Source: Bromus sterilis | Lineage: Eukaryota; Streptophyta; Magnoliopsida; Poales; Poaceae | NCBI GenBank assembly: GCA_950022295.1 | Contig: OX465599.1 | Span: 282,803,501-282,867,500 of the forward strand | Direction: 5' to 3' | DNA length: 64,000 nt | Notes under the pieces: model-generated | Told to the model about the DNA's origin: nothing | The model's input: the letters and a program-made list of their open reading frames with translations, nothing else | Databases searched by the model: none | Made by a program: the position numbers and the translations under genes | Shown: positions 54,186 to 64,000 of the stretch, piece by piece | Layout of the letters: each line of letters begins with the position of its first letter | Position numbering within the stretch: the stretch's first letter is position 1

Positions 54186-55863
54186 TGATACGTCCAAAAC
54201 GTATCTATAATTTCTGATTGCTCCATGCTTCTTTTGTGTGATATTACTATGATATTGATGAACTTCCATACACTTTTGATCATATTTGTACTAACCTATT
54301 AACTCAGTGCACCCCAGTGCCAGTTCCTGTTTTCTGCTGTTTTTCTATTTCAGGTTTCCCCCATATTAAAAGTGCTCCAAAAATTTGGGAAAAATCAAAT
54401 AAAAAATCAGCGTAGAAGAAGCTTCGGGAATCACCGAGGGGGGGGGGGGGCAGAGGGGACCCACCATGGGCACAGGCGCCCTCCCGGCGCGCCCTAGGGT
54501 GGGGCCGTGCCAGGTGGGCGCCTGGACCCCGGTGGCCCCCCTGGCTACCCCCCTTCGCCTATTTATTCCTCGTGAAGAGAAACCCCCGTGACGGGGAACC
54601 CTTTTTCGCGATCTCTCCTCTGTTCTGCCGCCGCTGCGCTTCCAAGATCGGGAGCACCAGAAGACCTCTTCCTGACACCCTGCCGGAGGGAGGAATCACC
54701 TCCGGGAGCTTCTCCACCACCATGGATGCTTCCCGGATGAACCGTGAGTAGTCCACCTTGGACCATGGGTCTATGATCAGTAGCTATGTGATGTTCTCCT
54801 ACCCTCTTTGTTCTTCATGGATTAGACCTCGTGAGTTGCCCTACATGATCAAGGCACATATGTAATATTTCTACTATTGCTATGCTGAGTTTGCTGGGAC
54901 CGATGGATTATGAGATTATGTTCAGATTGTGTTTGAGTAATATATTAGATTCTCCTCTTTTATATTTATGTTCTAGAGTAATTCTTGCATGTTCTCCGTT
55001 GCTGTTTATTGCTTTGGCCAAGTAGTAGGTAGTGACTCCAAGAGGGAGCATTATGCATGATTGTGGGTTCATGCCCCCCGATGACTAGCTTGAGTGACAG
55101 AAACATGAGTCTAGGGGATGTGTTGTTGCCACTAGGGGGAAAACAACGATGCTTGTACTTGCGGGTGCAAGGATTGTTTACATTACGCAAAGTTCTTTAA
55201 TGTAGTTGTCCGTTGCTTTGAGTTTACACTTTGGGTGGGATTCACAACTTAATACCAGCGAGATGTTCTGGATAGATATCTCAAGGTGGATGATTAGTAG
55301 GTAGATGCAGATGGATTTCAGTCTACTTGTATTGGCGTACCGCCCATGCTTTTGAGCCTCTTCCTTTCTTTATAGCATAATTAGCATTGGTTTGAGCACA
55401 TAATCCTGTCAATTGCCCAACTGTAATTTGTTTACCTCGCATGGCTATTTTATCGTCGTTTGGGAGAGAGACATCACTAGTGAACATCATAGGACCCCGA
55501 TCCATATTTCCAATACTGTTTACACCCACTATCAATTTACTGCTTTATTTACTTTTCAGTTGCTATCACTATCATTATTATCCCATGCGTTTTATCCTTT
55601 GTAAACAACAAGGCCGGAGGAATTGACAACTCCTTTGTACTCGTTGGGAAGCAAAGTTATTTGCTGTGTGCGCAGGTCCAGGTCAAGGAAGCAACTTTTG
55701 TCTAAAACGGTGTCATTGTTTCCTTGCCACCTTCTTGTATCTGTCGGAGTCCTACTGGTTCGATACTAAACCTTAGCATCTTTGCTAAGGGAAACTTGCT
55801 GCTGTCTACATCTCAACCTTCCACTTTGGGTAACCAATGAGGGGGCGTTAATTCGTACCATCA
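54186..55863 (+). repeat. 3' LTR of the second gag-only element
   Basis: 1678 bp, TGATACGTCC to GTACCATCA. It contains a poly-G run near 54440. The right flank starts directly with the Copia fragment, and no target duplication partner of the left flank is present. Confidence 0.9.
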
Positions 55864-56707
55864 CTTGTCCATGCGCATCTTGCTTGTTCTTGAAAACCCA
55901 TTTGGTCCCAATGACATTATGATTTTCCTTGGGTATTGCAACAAGTGTCCAAACTTTATTGCGAGTGAAATTGTTGAGTTCTTCATGCATAGCTTCTACC
56001 CAATCCGGGTCATCAACAACTTCTTCTACCTTGAGGGGCTCAATACAAGAGACAAACGAGTGATGTTCACAAAAGTTTGCCAAACGTTTACGAGTAGTTA
56101 CCCCTTTGGCGATGCTTCCAAGGATGTTGTCGGTGGATTGTTGAAGCATTTGAAGTCTCAAAGCCGCTTTTTTTCTCTTCTTTTCAAGTTCTTCTTCACT
56201 TGGTTGAATTCGTCGTGGAGAAACTCTAACTTGCTTTTTCTTTGCTTGTGGAGAGACAACTTCTTGATCTTGATCTTGATCACTTTCATGAGCTTGATCT
56301 TGGGCCTCAATGGTAGGCTCATCACCATTTGCTTGAGCTTGCCCGTATCTTGCTCAGTAGCTTGAGGGACCTCATCTTGTTCTTGGATAGGTGCTTGTGC
56401 TCCCGAAGCATCTTGCACTAGTGGTGGAGATGATGACTTCCCTTTAGGGGATTCCTCAAGATGGGCTCTTACTCCTTCTTTGATTACTTGGACTTGGGGT
56501 GTTTCTTGTGGAAGAATGTGGCCTATCCCCATGGTCCTTATAACTTGAGAAGGAGCCTCATCACCTACAACACTTTGAACAATTTTCTTGGCTTGGGAGC
56601 CGTTATCCTCATCAAACTCCACATTCGATGACTCCTCAATACATCCCGTGGATTTATTGAGAACTCGATACGAATGAGAGTTTGATGCATATCCAACAAA
56701 TATTCCC
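55864..56707 (-). pseudogene. Copia polyprotein fragment (integrase-RT junction)
   Basis: Minus-strand frames give the linker between Copia integrase and RT (ESSNVEFDEDNGSQ, then a long Pro/Glu/Gln-rich stretch) and the RT start (DDPDWVEAMHEELNNF, NKVWTLVAIP, NVIGTKWVFKNK). At least one frameshift lies near 56160. Both ends are cut: by the 3' LTR at 55863 and by the Gypsy LTR at 56708. The sequence style suggests a Maximus/SIRE-type Copia, tentative. Confidence 0.8.
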
Positions 56708-58218
56708 TGATACGTCCAAATTGCATCACTATTTTATATCGTAATTCATCCTTATTCATTGATATATTTCATATTACGATGATGTTCTTATGTTGTTTTG
56801 GCTTATTTTACACAGTTTGCAACTTTCCGGTGCCCGAGCAGCAGACGCAGGATTGAACGGTAAAAAGTGGACGCTGAGTTGCTGAAGAAGAATACCTCCA
56901 AATTACCTGAAAATCGACGGAGGGTATTTTCCAGAAGATTAACGAAGACACGCCGAAGAGGGGCCAGAGGGGGGCCACAGGAGCCCCAGGCGGCCACCTG
57001 GCGCGGCCCCACCCCTGGCCGCGCCGGGAGGGCGCCTGGAGACCTGGGGCCACTCCAGGCTCCCCCCTCTGGCCTATATACTCCTTGTTACGCGAAAACC
57101 TAGAAAAGAGAAGCTTTTACGGAGTTCCGCCGCCGCTCCGTGGCGGAAACCTACAGAGAAGAAAAGGGCTCTCCGGCGGGCAGATTCCGCCGAGGAGATC
57201 ACCTCCCGGAAGGGGAGATCATCTCCATCGTCATCACTATCGTCACGGGCATCATCGAGATCATCATCAACATAATCCCCAACATCAGCACCATCTCCAC
57301 CACCATCCAATCTCACCTCACAAGTTTATCTTGTGTTGTAATCCGTACTATCTATCCTCTCTACTCTATCGGTGTTGATTACTACTTTGTGATGAATGCT
57401 ATTGAGTTTTGTTGGAGAAATATCATTATGTCTAGATTGTTTATGATATATTTATCACCTTTGATCATGATCCCTTTTATGTCTTGTGAGTAGTTACTTT
57501 AGTTCTTGAGGACATGGGAGAAGTCTAGTTGTTAGTAGTCATATGATGTTGAAGTAATTTGTGTTGTTTGATATTTAAGTTGTGTTGTTATTTTCCTAGT
57601 GGTGTTGTGTGAGTCGAACACTCAACACTTCGCCTTATTAAGGACCTAGGGGAATACATTGTGTATTAAGAATGCTTACGGTGGGTTGCCGGAGTGACAG
57701 AAACCTGAACCCCAGTTTGCACACTTTTGCACAAGGGACTAATGGATCCTTGATCTTATTGTTGTGGTTAGGCTTTGCCTTAATTTCTATCTTGTATTTG
57801 TGAATGCTTGCAAGATGTTTAATCATAAGAGTGCACTTATCTTAGTCTAGAAGGTGTGCTAGCGTAGATCCACCCACTCAACACTTATCAGCACAACACT
57901 TGTTATCGATACGGAGTATGGCGAAAGCACGTGACTACCTCCCCATGTGTCCTCAAGAACGCTTTAGTCTTTATAAGTTCAGTTGCCAGGCTTATCCTTT
58001 GCTCAAAAGGATTGGGCCACTTGATGCTCCTCAGTACTATTTACTTTGCTTGCTTTTATCTTATTGTTGCTTATATCGAAAACCCCTAAAAAGTTATCTT
58101 TCAGTGCTTGCAGTTATTCCTTGTCCAAAATCACCTATCAATACCTTTTTTCTCCTCGTTGGGTTCGTCACTCTTATCGAAAACGCTGCAATAGATCCCT
58201 TTACGTTGAGGTTCATCA
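56708..58218 (+). repeat. 5' LTR of the Athila-lineage element
   Basis: 1511 bp, TGATACGTCCAAATTGCATC to GGTTCATCA, 12 bases before the PBS. A TATA-like CCTATATACTCC lies near 57072. A CATCAT-rich stretch (57215-57310) is low complexity. Confidence 0.82.
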
Positions 58219-58330
58219 AGTAACGTTTTCTGGCGCCATTGCCGGGGAGCATAGCGCTATTGGTAAGTGAAGCTGGTAAGGAAATTTTTATATTGTTATT
58301 TTTATTTTGCTGTTGTTGTTCTTTGTCCGT

Positions 58331-58960
58331 ATGGAAAACCTAGCTATTGGATCATTGCTTATGGGGAAACACCCCACATCTGTGGTGGTTGTTCCTCTCC
58401 CTACTGAAATTGTGCCTTATAAAATACCAGCTGGTATTATCGATTGTGTTTTGGCTAATCGTTATGCAGGAGACAGACATCCCAGTGAACACTTGCTATA
58501 TTTATCACAACTATGTTCACTATTTAAGCTTGCAGGTGTATCAAAGGAGTTTGTCATGAAGAAATTGTTCTCCGTATCGCTTATAGATAAAGCTTCAGAT
58601 TGGTATAAGCTTCTCGATAACTCTCATTTGCTTGATTGGCAAGAGCTTATGTCTCTCTTTAATACCAAGTTTTATCCTCTTCATGAAATTCATCGAGACA
58701 GGAATTATATCTATAACTTTAGGTCTCGTGACGGAGAAAGCATCGCTCAAGCTTGGGGGAGATTGAAATGTCCAATGCTCCAATGTCCTATTCATGAGCT
58801 CCCCAAGAAAACTATACTTACAAATTTTTATGCTAGACTTTCTCGTCAGGATAAGGAGATGTTGGATGCCTCCTCTAGTGGGGTATTTCAGACAAAAAGT
58901 GTTGAAGAAAGATGGATCTCCTTGAAAGGATCCAGAAGAATACCGAAGATTGGGAAATAG
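58331..58960 (+). pseudogene. Gag of the Athila-lineage element
   Basis: Starts MENLAIGSLLMGKHP. It contains the retrotransposon gag core HPSEHLLYLSQLCSLFK, KASDWYKLLDNSHLLDWQE, NTKFYPLHEIHRDRNYIYNF and ESIAQAWGRLK. A shift near 58920 leads into the protease frame, so the 210-aa product is truncated. Gag forms the virus-like particle in which reverse transcription occurs. Confidence 0.85.
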
Positions 58961-59840
58961 ATAAAGGTATTGAACCCACTATAAATTATGAGCATGATTA
59001 TATAGAGAGCTATGTGAAAAATGATTACTTTAATACCTTTTGCTCTAAGATTGGTCTTGATTCCCATCTAATGATTGATTTTTGTAAGGACTTTGCCTCT
59101 CATATTGACTCTTCTAAGAAGAAGAAGAATCAGCATCATAAACCCTTCAAAGAATCACGTATTGATATTCATGTTGCTGACCCTATTGTGCCTGCAGTTA
59201 TATATGAAAATCCCCCTTTTCCCGTAAGAATAAGGGAGCACTCTTTTGTGACATGCATAATGAATAAGAGTGAGAGAAGAATTGATGAGCCTGAGGACCA
59301 GATCAAGGTCGATCCTCGAGTGGCATTGGTTAAGGATCTTATTACTGATGATGCTTTAGATTCCAATATAAATTTTTGTGATGTTTCCACTAACCTTGTC
59401 ACAACCAAGAATAAAGGCCCAATTTCAGGTACTCTAGAAGTATCTGTTAAAATAGGAGATCACAATTATTATGGGCTATGCAATTTGGGATCGAGTGCTA
59501 GTGCTATCCCGTATTCACTTTATCAAGAGATCATGAGTGAAATTTCACCTTGTGAACTTGAAGAAGTTGATGTTACTATTCATCTTGCAAACAGAGCAAC
59601 TATCTCTCCTATCGGAATTGTGAGAGACGTTGATGTTTTATGCGGAAAGGTAAAATATCCTACCGACTTTCTAGTACGTACTTGGTTCAGTAAGGGATAA
59701 TTTTTGCCCTATTATTTTCGTTAGACCTTTTCTCAGAACTTGTGGAGCTATAATAGATTGCAAGAAAGGTAAAGTTTCAGTTGAATTCAATGGTGAGCCA
59801 TATGAATTTAATTTTTCTAAGTTCTCTAAGCAGCCTTGCG
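58912..59840 (+). pseudogene. Protease region of the Athila-lineage element
   Basis: The frame to 59700 carries a hydrophilic linker, then the retropepsin site LCNLGSSASAIPYSLYQEI. Family members have Asp where this has Asn, so the protease should be dead. A frameshift near 59690 follows. The second half (CPIIFVRPFLRTCGAIIDC) continues in another frame to about 59840. Confidence 0.8.
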
Positions 59841-61049
59841 GTACTGATTTGCCTAGTAATGATAAGATTATTGAAGATATTGCTTCCATTGCTATTCCTC
59901 CTAATGATCCTCTGCAGCAATATATGGAGGACCACGAGAATGATTTGCATATGCAGGAGAGGAATGAGCTGGAAGAAATATTCTTAAGACAACCTGCTAT
60001 CTTAAAGCATAACCTTCCAGTTGAGCCTTTGGGAATTTTATCGAAACCAAAAGAAGATCCAGTTTTTGATCTTAAACCTCTTCCTGATTCGCTCAAATAT
60101 GCTTACTTAGATGAAAAGAAAATATATCCTGTTATTATCAATTCTAACCTTTCAAGGTATGAAGAAGAGCGACTATTGGAAGTACTTCGCAAACATCGAG
60201 GTGCAATTGGCTATACCCTTGATGACCTTATGGGGATTAGTCCGTCTATTTGTCAACATACCATCAACCTTGAACCTGATGCTAAACCAGTTGTTGATCA
60301 TCAACGACGGTTGAATCCGAAAATGATGGATATTGTAAGGACTGAGATTCTCAAGCTTCTAGCCGCAGGTATTATCTAACCTATAGCTGATAGTAAGTGG
60401 GTAAGCCCGGGTTCATTATTTTCCAAATAAAGGAGGAACAACTGTGGTTCCTAATGATAAGAATGAACTAATACCTCAGAGAATTATTATTGGATATAGA
60501 ATGTGTATTGATTACAGGAAGCTGAACAAGGCAACCAGGAAGGACCACTACCCGTTGCCGTTGATCTACCAAATGCTTGAAAGGTTATCCAAAAATACTC
60601 ACTTTTTTTATTTAGATGGTTATTCTGGCTTCTCTCAAATTCATGTTAACACTGCTAATCAAGAGAAGACCACTTTTACTTGTCCCTATGGTACTTATGC
60701 TTACAAACGTATGCATTTTGGTTTATGTAATGCCCCTACTACTTTTCAAAGGTGCATGTCTGCTATCTTTCATGGTTTTTGTGAAGAAATTGTGGTGGTA
60801 TTCATGGATGATTTCTCCGTCTATGGAACCTCTTTTGACCATTGTCTCCACAACCTTAATAAAGTTTTGCAGAGATGTGAGGAGACAAATCTGGTGCTTA
60901 ACTGGGAGAAGTGCCACTTTATGGTCAACGAGGGAATTTTTCTTGGCCACAAGATTTCCGAGAGGGTAATTGAGGTGGACAGGGCCAAGATCGAAGCGAT
61001 TGAAAGGATGCCCTACCCAAGGGACATCAAAGGATGCCACTTTCTATAG
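59841..61049 (+). pseudogene. Reverse transcriptase of the Athila-lineage element
   Basis: The frame 59849-60379 holds the pre-RT linker and RT entry (YTLDDLMGISPSICQH, PVVDHQRRLNPKM) and ends at an in-frame TAA (60377). After a shift, 60444-61049 carries RMCIDYRKLNKATRKDHYPL, FFYLDGYSGFSQI, MHFGLCNAPTTFQR and the catalytic FMDD (60801-60812). Catalytic residues are kept, but the reading frame is broken. Confidence 0.88.
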
Positions 61050-62025
61050 AAGATTTCTTAAAGACTTTTCTAAGACTTCGAGACCCCTCACTAATCTTCT
61101 CCAGAAGGACGTTCCTTTTGTTTTTGATGAAGATTGTAAGGAAGCCTTCGAAGTTCTTAAGAAAGCTTTAATAACCGCTCCTATAGTACAACCACCTGAT
61201 TGGAATTTACCTTTTGAAATTATGTGTGATGCCAGTGATTTTGCTGTTGGGGCTGTTATAGGACAAAGGGTTGATAAGAAGTTGAAAGTTATATATTATG
61301 CTAGCAAAACCCTTGATAGTGCTCAAAAGAATTATGCTACTACTGAGAAGGAATTCTTAGTAGTAGTGTTTGCTTGTGATAAGTTTAGGCAGTATATTGT
61401 TGATTCTAAGATTATTGTTCATACTGACCATGCTGCCATTAAGTATCTTATGGAGAAGAAGGATGCCAAACCAAGGCTCATCCGATGGGTACTCCTTCTT
61501 CAAGAATTTGATTTACAGATTGTCGATAGGAAAGGAGCAGACAATCCGGTGGCGGATAATCTTTCAAAGATGGAAGATATACCGCATGATCCCATTCCAG
61601 TCAACGAAAGTTTTCAGAACGAACAGCTAGTTGTTGTAAAACTACAATCTCTCTCTGATCCTTGGTTTGAAGATTATGCTAACTTTATCGTTGCAAAGTT
61701 TTTGCCTCCAGGTTTAACATTTCAGCAAAGGAAGAATTTATTTCATGATTTGAGGCATTACTTTTGGGATGACCCACATCTTTTCAAAGAAGTTCCAGAT
61801 GGGATCGTGAGAAGATGCATACCGGAACACGAGCAGAAGGACATTCTCAAACAATATCACGACAGTCCATATGGAGGACATCATGCTAGTGAGAGGACCG
61901 CACATAAGGTTCTTCAATCAGGTTTTTATTGTCCTACTATTTTTAAGGATGCTAGAAATTATGTCTTGTCCTTGATAAGTGTCAGAGAGTTGGTAATATT
62001 AGTAGAAAGAATGAGATGCCTATGA
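60970..62025 (+). pseudogene. RNase H and integrase zinc finger of the Athila-lineage element
   Basis: From about 61035 the frame reads [11 protein letters not shown], then RNase H with [35 protein letters not shown] and [11 protein letters not shown], then linker and H2C2-like [20 protein letters not shown] short deletion against the family lies at the RT-RNase H joint near 61035. The second half of the zinc finger (expected Cys pair) is scrambled near 61970-62000 by another shift. Confidence 0.85.
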
Positions 62026-62930
62026 ATTACTCTTTAGTGATTGAGCCTTTTGATTGCTGGGGTTTTGATTTTATGGGTCCTTTTCCTTCCTCACACAAGT
62101 ACACTCACATTTTAGTTGCTGTGGATTATGTAACCAAGTGGGTAGAAGCAATCCCCACTGAAAGTGCTGATCACAAGACATCTTTGAAAATGCTCAAGGA
62201 TGTAATTTTTCCTAGGTTTGGAGTACCCAGGTACCTCATGACTGATGGGGGTTCGCACTTTACACATGGAGCTTTTAGAAAAGATTTAGCCAAGTACGAT
62301 GTGAATCATAGAATTGCTTCACCGTACCACCCTCAAACTAGTGGGAAATTTGAGCTCACCAATAGAGAGATCAAGTTGATCTTACAGAAGACAGTCAATA
62401 GAAATAGAATAGATTGGTCAAATAAGTTAGGAGATGCCTTGTGGGCGTATAGAACTGCTTACAAAAATCCCATGGGCATGTCTCCCTATAAGATGGTCTA
62501 TGGCAAGGCTTGCCATCTGCCATTAGAATTAGAACACAAAGCTTTCTGGGCTATTAGAGAGCTTAATGCTGACCCGAAATTAGCTGGTGAAAAGCGTCTC
62601 ATGAACTTGACTTCTCTAGATGAGTGGAGAAGTGAAGCTTACGAGAGTGCTAAAATGTTCAAGGAAAAGGTAAAGAAGTGGCACGATAGGAGGATTCTGA
62701 AATGTGATTTTAATGTTGGTGATAAAGTTTTGTTGTTTAGATCCCGTTTCAGGTTTTCTCCAGGTAAACTACTTTCCAGGTGGGAAGGGCCATTTCATAT
62801 TGAGGAAGTCTACCGCTCGGGGGCGATCAAGATTAACAATTTCGAAGGCACCAATCCCCAAGTGGTGAATGGGCAAAGACTTAAGCATTACATAGCAGGA
62901 GATCCTGTCAATGTTGATGTAGATTTGTGA
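62016..62930 (+). pseudogene. Integrase of the Athila-lineage element, C-terminus replaced by an LTR
   Basis: The core is uninterrupted: first Asp in [12 protein letters not shown], second in [13 protein letters not shown], Glu in [13 protein letters not shown]. The C-terminal part has [20 protein letters not shown] and [19 protein letters not shown]. Translation ends NVDVDL at TGA 62928-62930, which is the first triplet of the inserted LTR, so the natural pol end is missing. Confidence 0.87.
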
Positions 62931-64000
62931 TGTCTACGCACGCTTCTATTCTTGTAGACTATGTTGGGCCTCCAAGCGCAAAGGTTTTTAGTACAACAAC
63001 AATTTCCCTCAAGTAGATGACCTAAGGTTTATCGAACTCAGGGAAGTAAAGGTTGAAGATGGTCTCTCTCAAGCAACCCTGCAATTAAGATACAAGAAGT
63101 CTCTTGTGTCCCCAACACACCTAATAACACTAGGAGTTGTATAGGTGCACTAGTTTGGCGAAGAGATGGTAAAATATGGGTGATAGGTGTGGCAAAACAA
63201 AGTAATAAAAATCTGTAATAAAAAGTGCAGTAGGCAAACAAGTAGTAAACGTGAGCGCAAACGGTATTTCAATGGTGGAAACAAGGCCTAGGCTTCATAC
63301 TTTCACTAGTGGCAACTCCCAACAACATTAACATAGTCTAATCACCTGATATTCCTCATAAAACATGCAATGGAGACGTACTCGGAGGTCATTCCTTTGT
63401 GGTCGAGAGAGGACGAGAATTGTGTAGGGCTACAAAAGCACACCTCAGAGTTCATAGTTCTCATCTATGGATTTGCCAATGTCACCGCGGCCATCCAAAG
63501 AGAGTACCACAATCACCACAACATATCTAAAGGATAGTCAATGACAAGCACCAAGAGACTCTCAATCTTCAATCCACACACAAAAGAGGAAATCACTCAT
63601 GAAAATATTCTTCTAACCCATGTCCAATAGACCGCTGTCACCATGGTCTCGGGGATTATACTAGATAAGATCAAGTGAGTACATCAATCCAATACATAGA
63701 AGAAGGGGAAACATCATGGGATCATCCTAGATTAACATAGCCTATGATCACAATCAAGATCACATCATGGGAGAGAGAGAAGACCACATAGCTACTGGTA
63801 GAAACCTCAGCCCCGAGGAGGAACTACTCCCGTATCATGGAAGGAGGAAGCAACGTCGATGGAGATGAATCCGGGGGCACTTCCCCGTCTCGGCAGGGTG
63901 CCTTCACAGGAATTCTGGTCCCCCGAATCTTGTTGGCGATGGCGGCGGAGATCGGAATTGCTTCTGGAGAAAAGGGGTACGGAATCAGGGTTTTCGCGAC
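62928..64000 (-). repeat. Minus-oriented LTR of the left-edge Gypsy family, cut by the window end
   Basis: It starts TGATGTCTACGCACGC and follows the order of 166-1631 to the end of the window, so about 390 bp are missing. No PBS is to its left. In this orientation it is therefore a 3' LTR or a solo LTR, not the 5' LTR of an element lying inside the window. Confidence 0.85.

Larger units (their letters stand above)
47362..55863 (+). mobile_element. Second gag-only Gypsy element with gag and protease, no pol
   Basis: 5' LTR 47362-49031 (1670 bp), PBS TGGTGCCGTTGCCGGGGA at 49043-49060 (one change from the other PBSs), gag-protease 49196-51233, about 2.95 kb non-coding, 3' LTR 54186-55863 (1678 bp). 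It is the same family as 3289-14317. Its flanks do not match: GTACG before the 5' LTR and CTTGT after the 3' LTR. The left flank is the 450-bp repeat and the right flank a Copia fragment, so one end has been rearranged. Confidence 0.88.
56708..62927 (+). mobile_element. Athila-lineage Gypsy element with gag and pol, 3' end lost
   Basis: 5' LTR 56708-58218, PBS TGGCGCCATTGCCGGGGAG at 58231-58249, gag 58331-58960, protease 58912-59840, RT 59849-61049, RNase H and integrase zinc finger to 62025, integrase core 62016-62927. Pol stops where a minus-oriented LTR begins (62928), so the end of pol, the 3' region and the 3' LTR are missing. The LTR start is close to Sabrina-type LTRs as I know them. 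Candidate left target duplication is TTCCC (56703-56707), with no partner in view. Confidence 0.85.

Noticed and set aside
57140..57493. His/Ile-rich frames near 57.1-57.5 kb
   Set aside because: They come from a CATCAT-rich low-complexity stretch within the Athila-type LTR.
166..64000. One giant element bounded by the similar LTRs at both window edges
   Set aside because: Both LTRs are minus-oriented. The left one has its PBS on the outer (left) side, and the right one has no PBS on its left side. They therefore belong to different insertions.

Overview
The window reads as repeat-rich nuclear DNA of a large grass genome, most likely a Triticeae species (wheat, Aegilops or barley group). It holds one recognisable host gene in a small gene island. 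Almost everything else is nested transposable elements of types common in that tribe: Athila- and Tat-lineage Gypsy elements, a Copia solo LTR, an L1-type LINE, and Stowaway and Harbinger-like MITEs. The species is inferred from element types, not measured. I see no tRNA, rRNA, CRISPR array or bacterial-type operon.

Left block (1-22.6 kb). The window opens in the 5' LTR of a minus-strand Gypsy element that runs off the left edge (LTR 166-1631). It sits in the 3' region of a minus-strand, Tat-lineage Gypsy element (1632-19286: two minisatellites, integrase tail, integrase core, RNase H, RT, protease, gag, PBS, 5' LTR). That element was split by a plus-strand, gag-only Gypsy element (3289-14317, TSD TCGTT). 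The 5' LTR of the latter was itself split by a 3.9-kb solo LTR (3867-7782, TSD CCATG). The Tat element lies in the ORF1 region of a decayed L1 LINE (19287 to about 22370).

Middle block (22.6-37.2 kb). This is a six-level nest: Harbinger-like MITE, second MITE, Copia-type solo LTR, then an array of a non-coding LTR element (4-kb LTRs, 603-bp internal region, arranged LTR-int-LTR-int-LTR) carrying a further solo LTR. Four of the five insertions keep matching target-site duplications. The 4-kb-LTR array instead has a 169-bp flanking duplication.

Gene island (37-45.4 kb). MITEs flank and invade a minus-strand gene of eight coding exons (39341-45167). It encodes a predicted 600-aa domains-rearranged DNA methyltransferase of the DRM2 type: two UBA domains, then the permuted C5-cytosine methyltransferase domain. 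All splice junctions I traced are GT/AG and keep frame, so the gene looks functional. Its last coding segment is tandemly duplicated just downstream as a decayed copy, and a hairpin MITE lies 13 bp after the stop codon.

Right block (45.9-64 kb). A tandem repeat with a period near 450 bp abuts a second gag-only Gypsy element (47362-55863). Then come a minus-strand Copia polyprotein fragment (55864-56707), an Athila-lineage Gypsy element with gag and pol (56708-62927), and a minus-oriented LTR that cuts off the pol and runs off the right edge. DRM2-type enzymes are known to methylate repeats like these in RNA-directed DNA methylation, so the gene is surrounded by its likely targets. No wholly new system is evident. 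The best leads are the duplicated, cysteine-less DRM terminus, the 3'-UTR hairpin, the tandem 4-kb-LTR array with its long flanking duplication, and the palindrome cluster in the Copia LTR.
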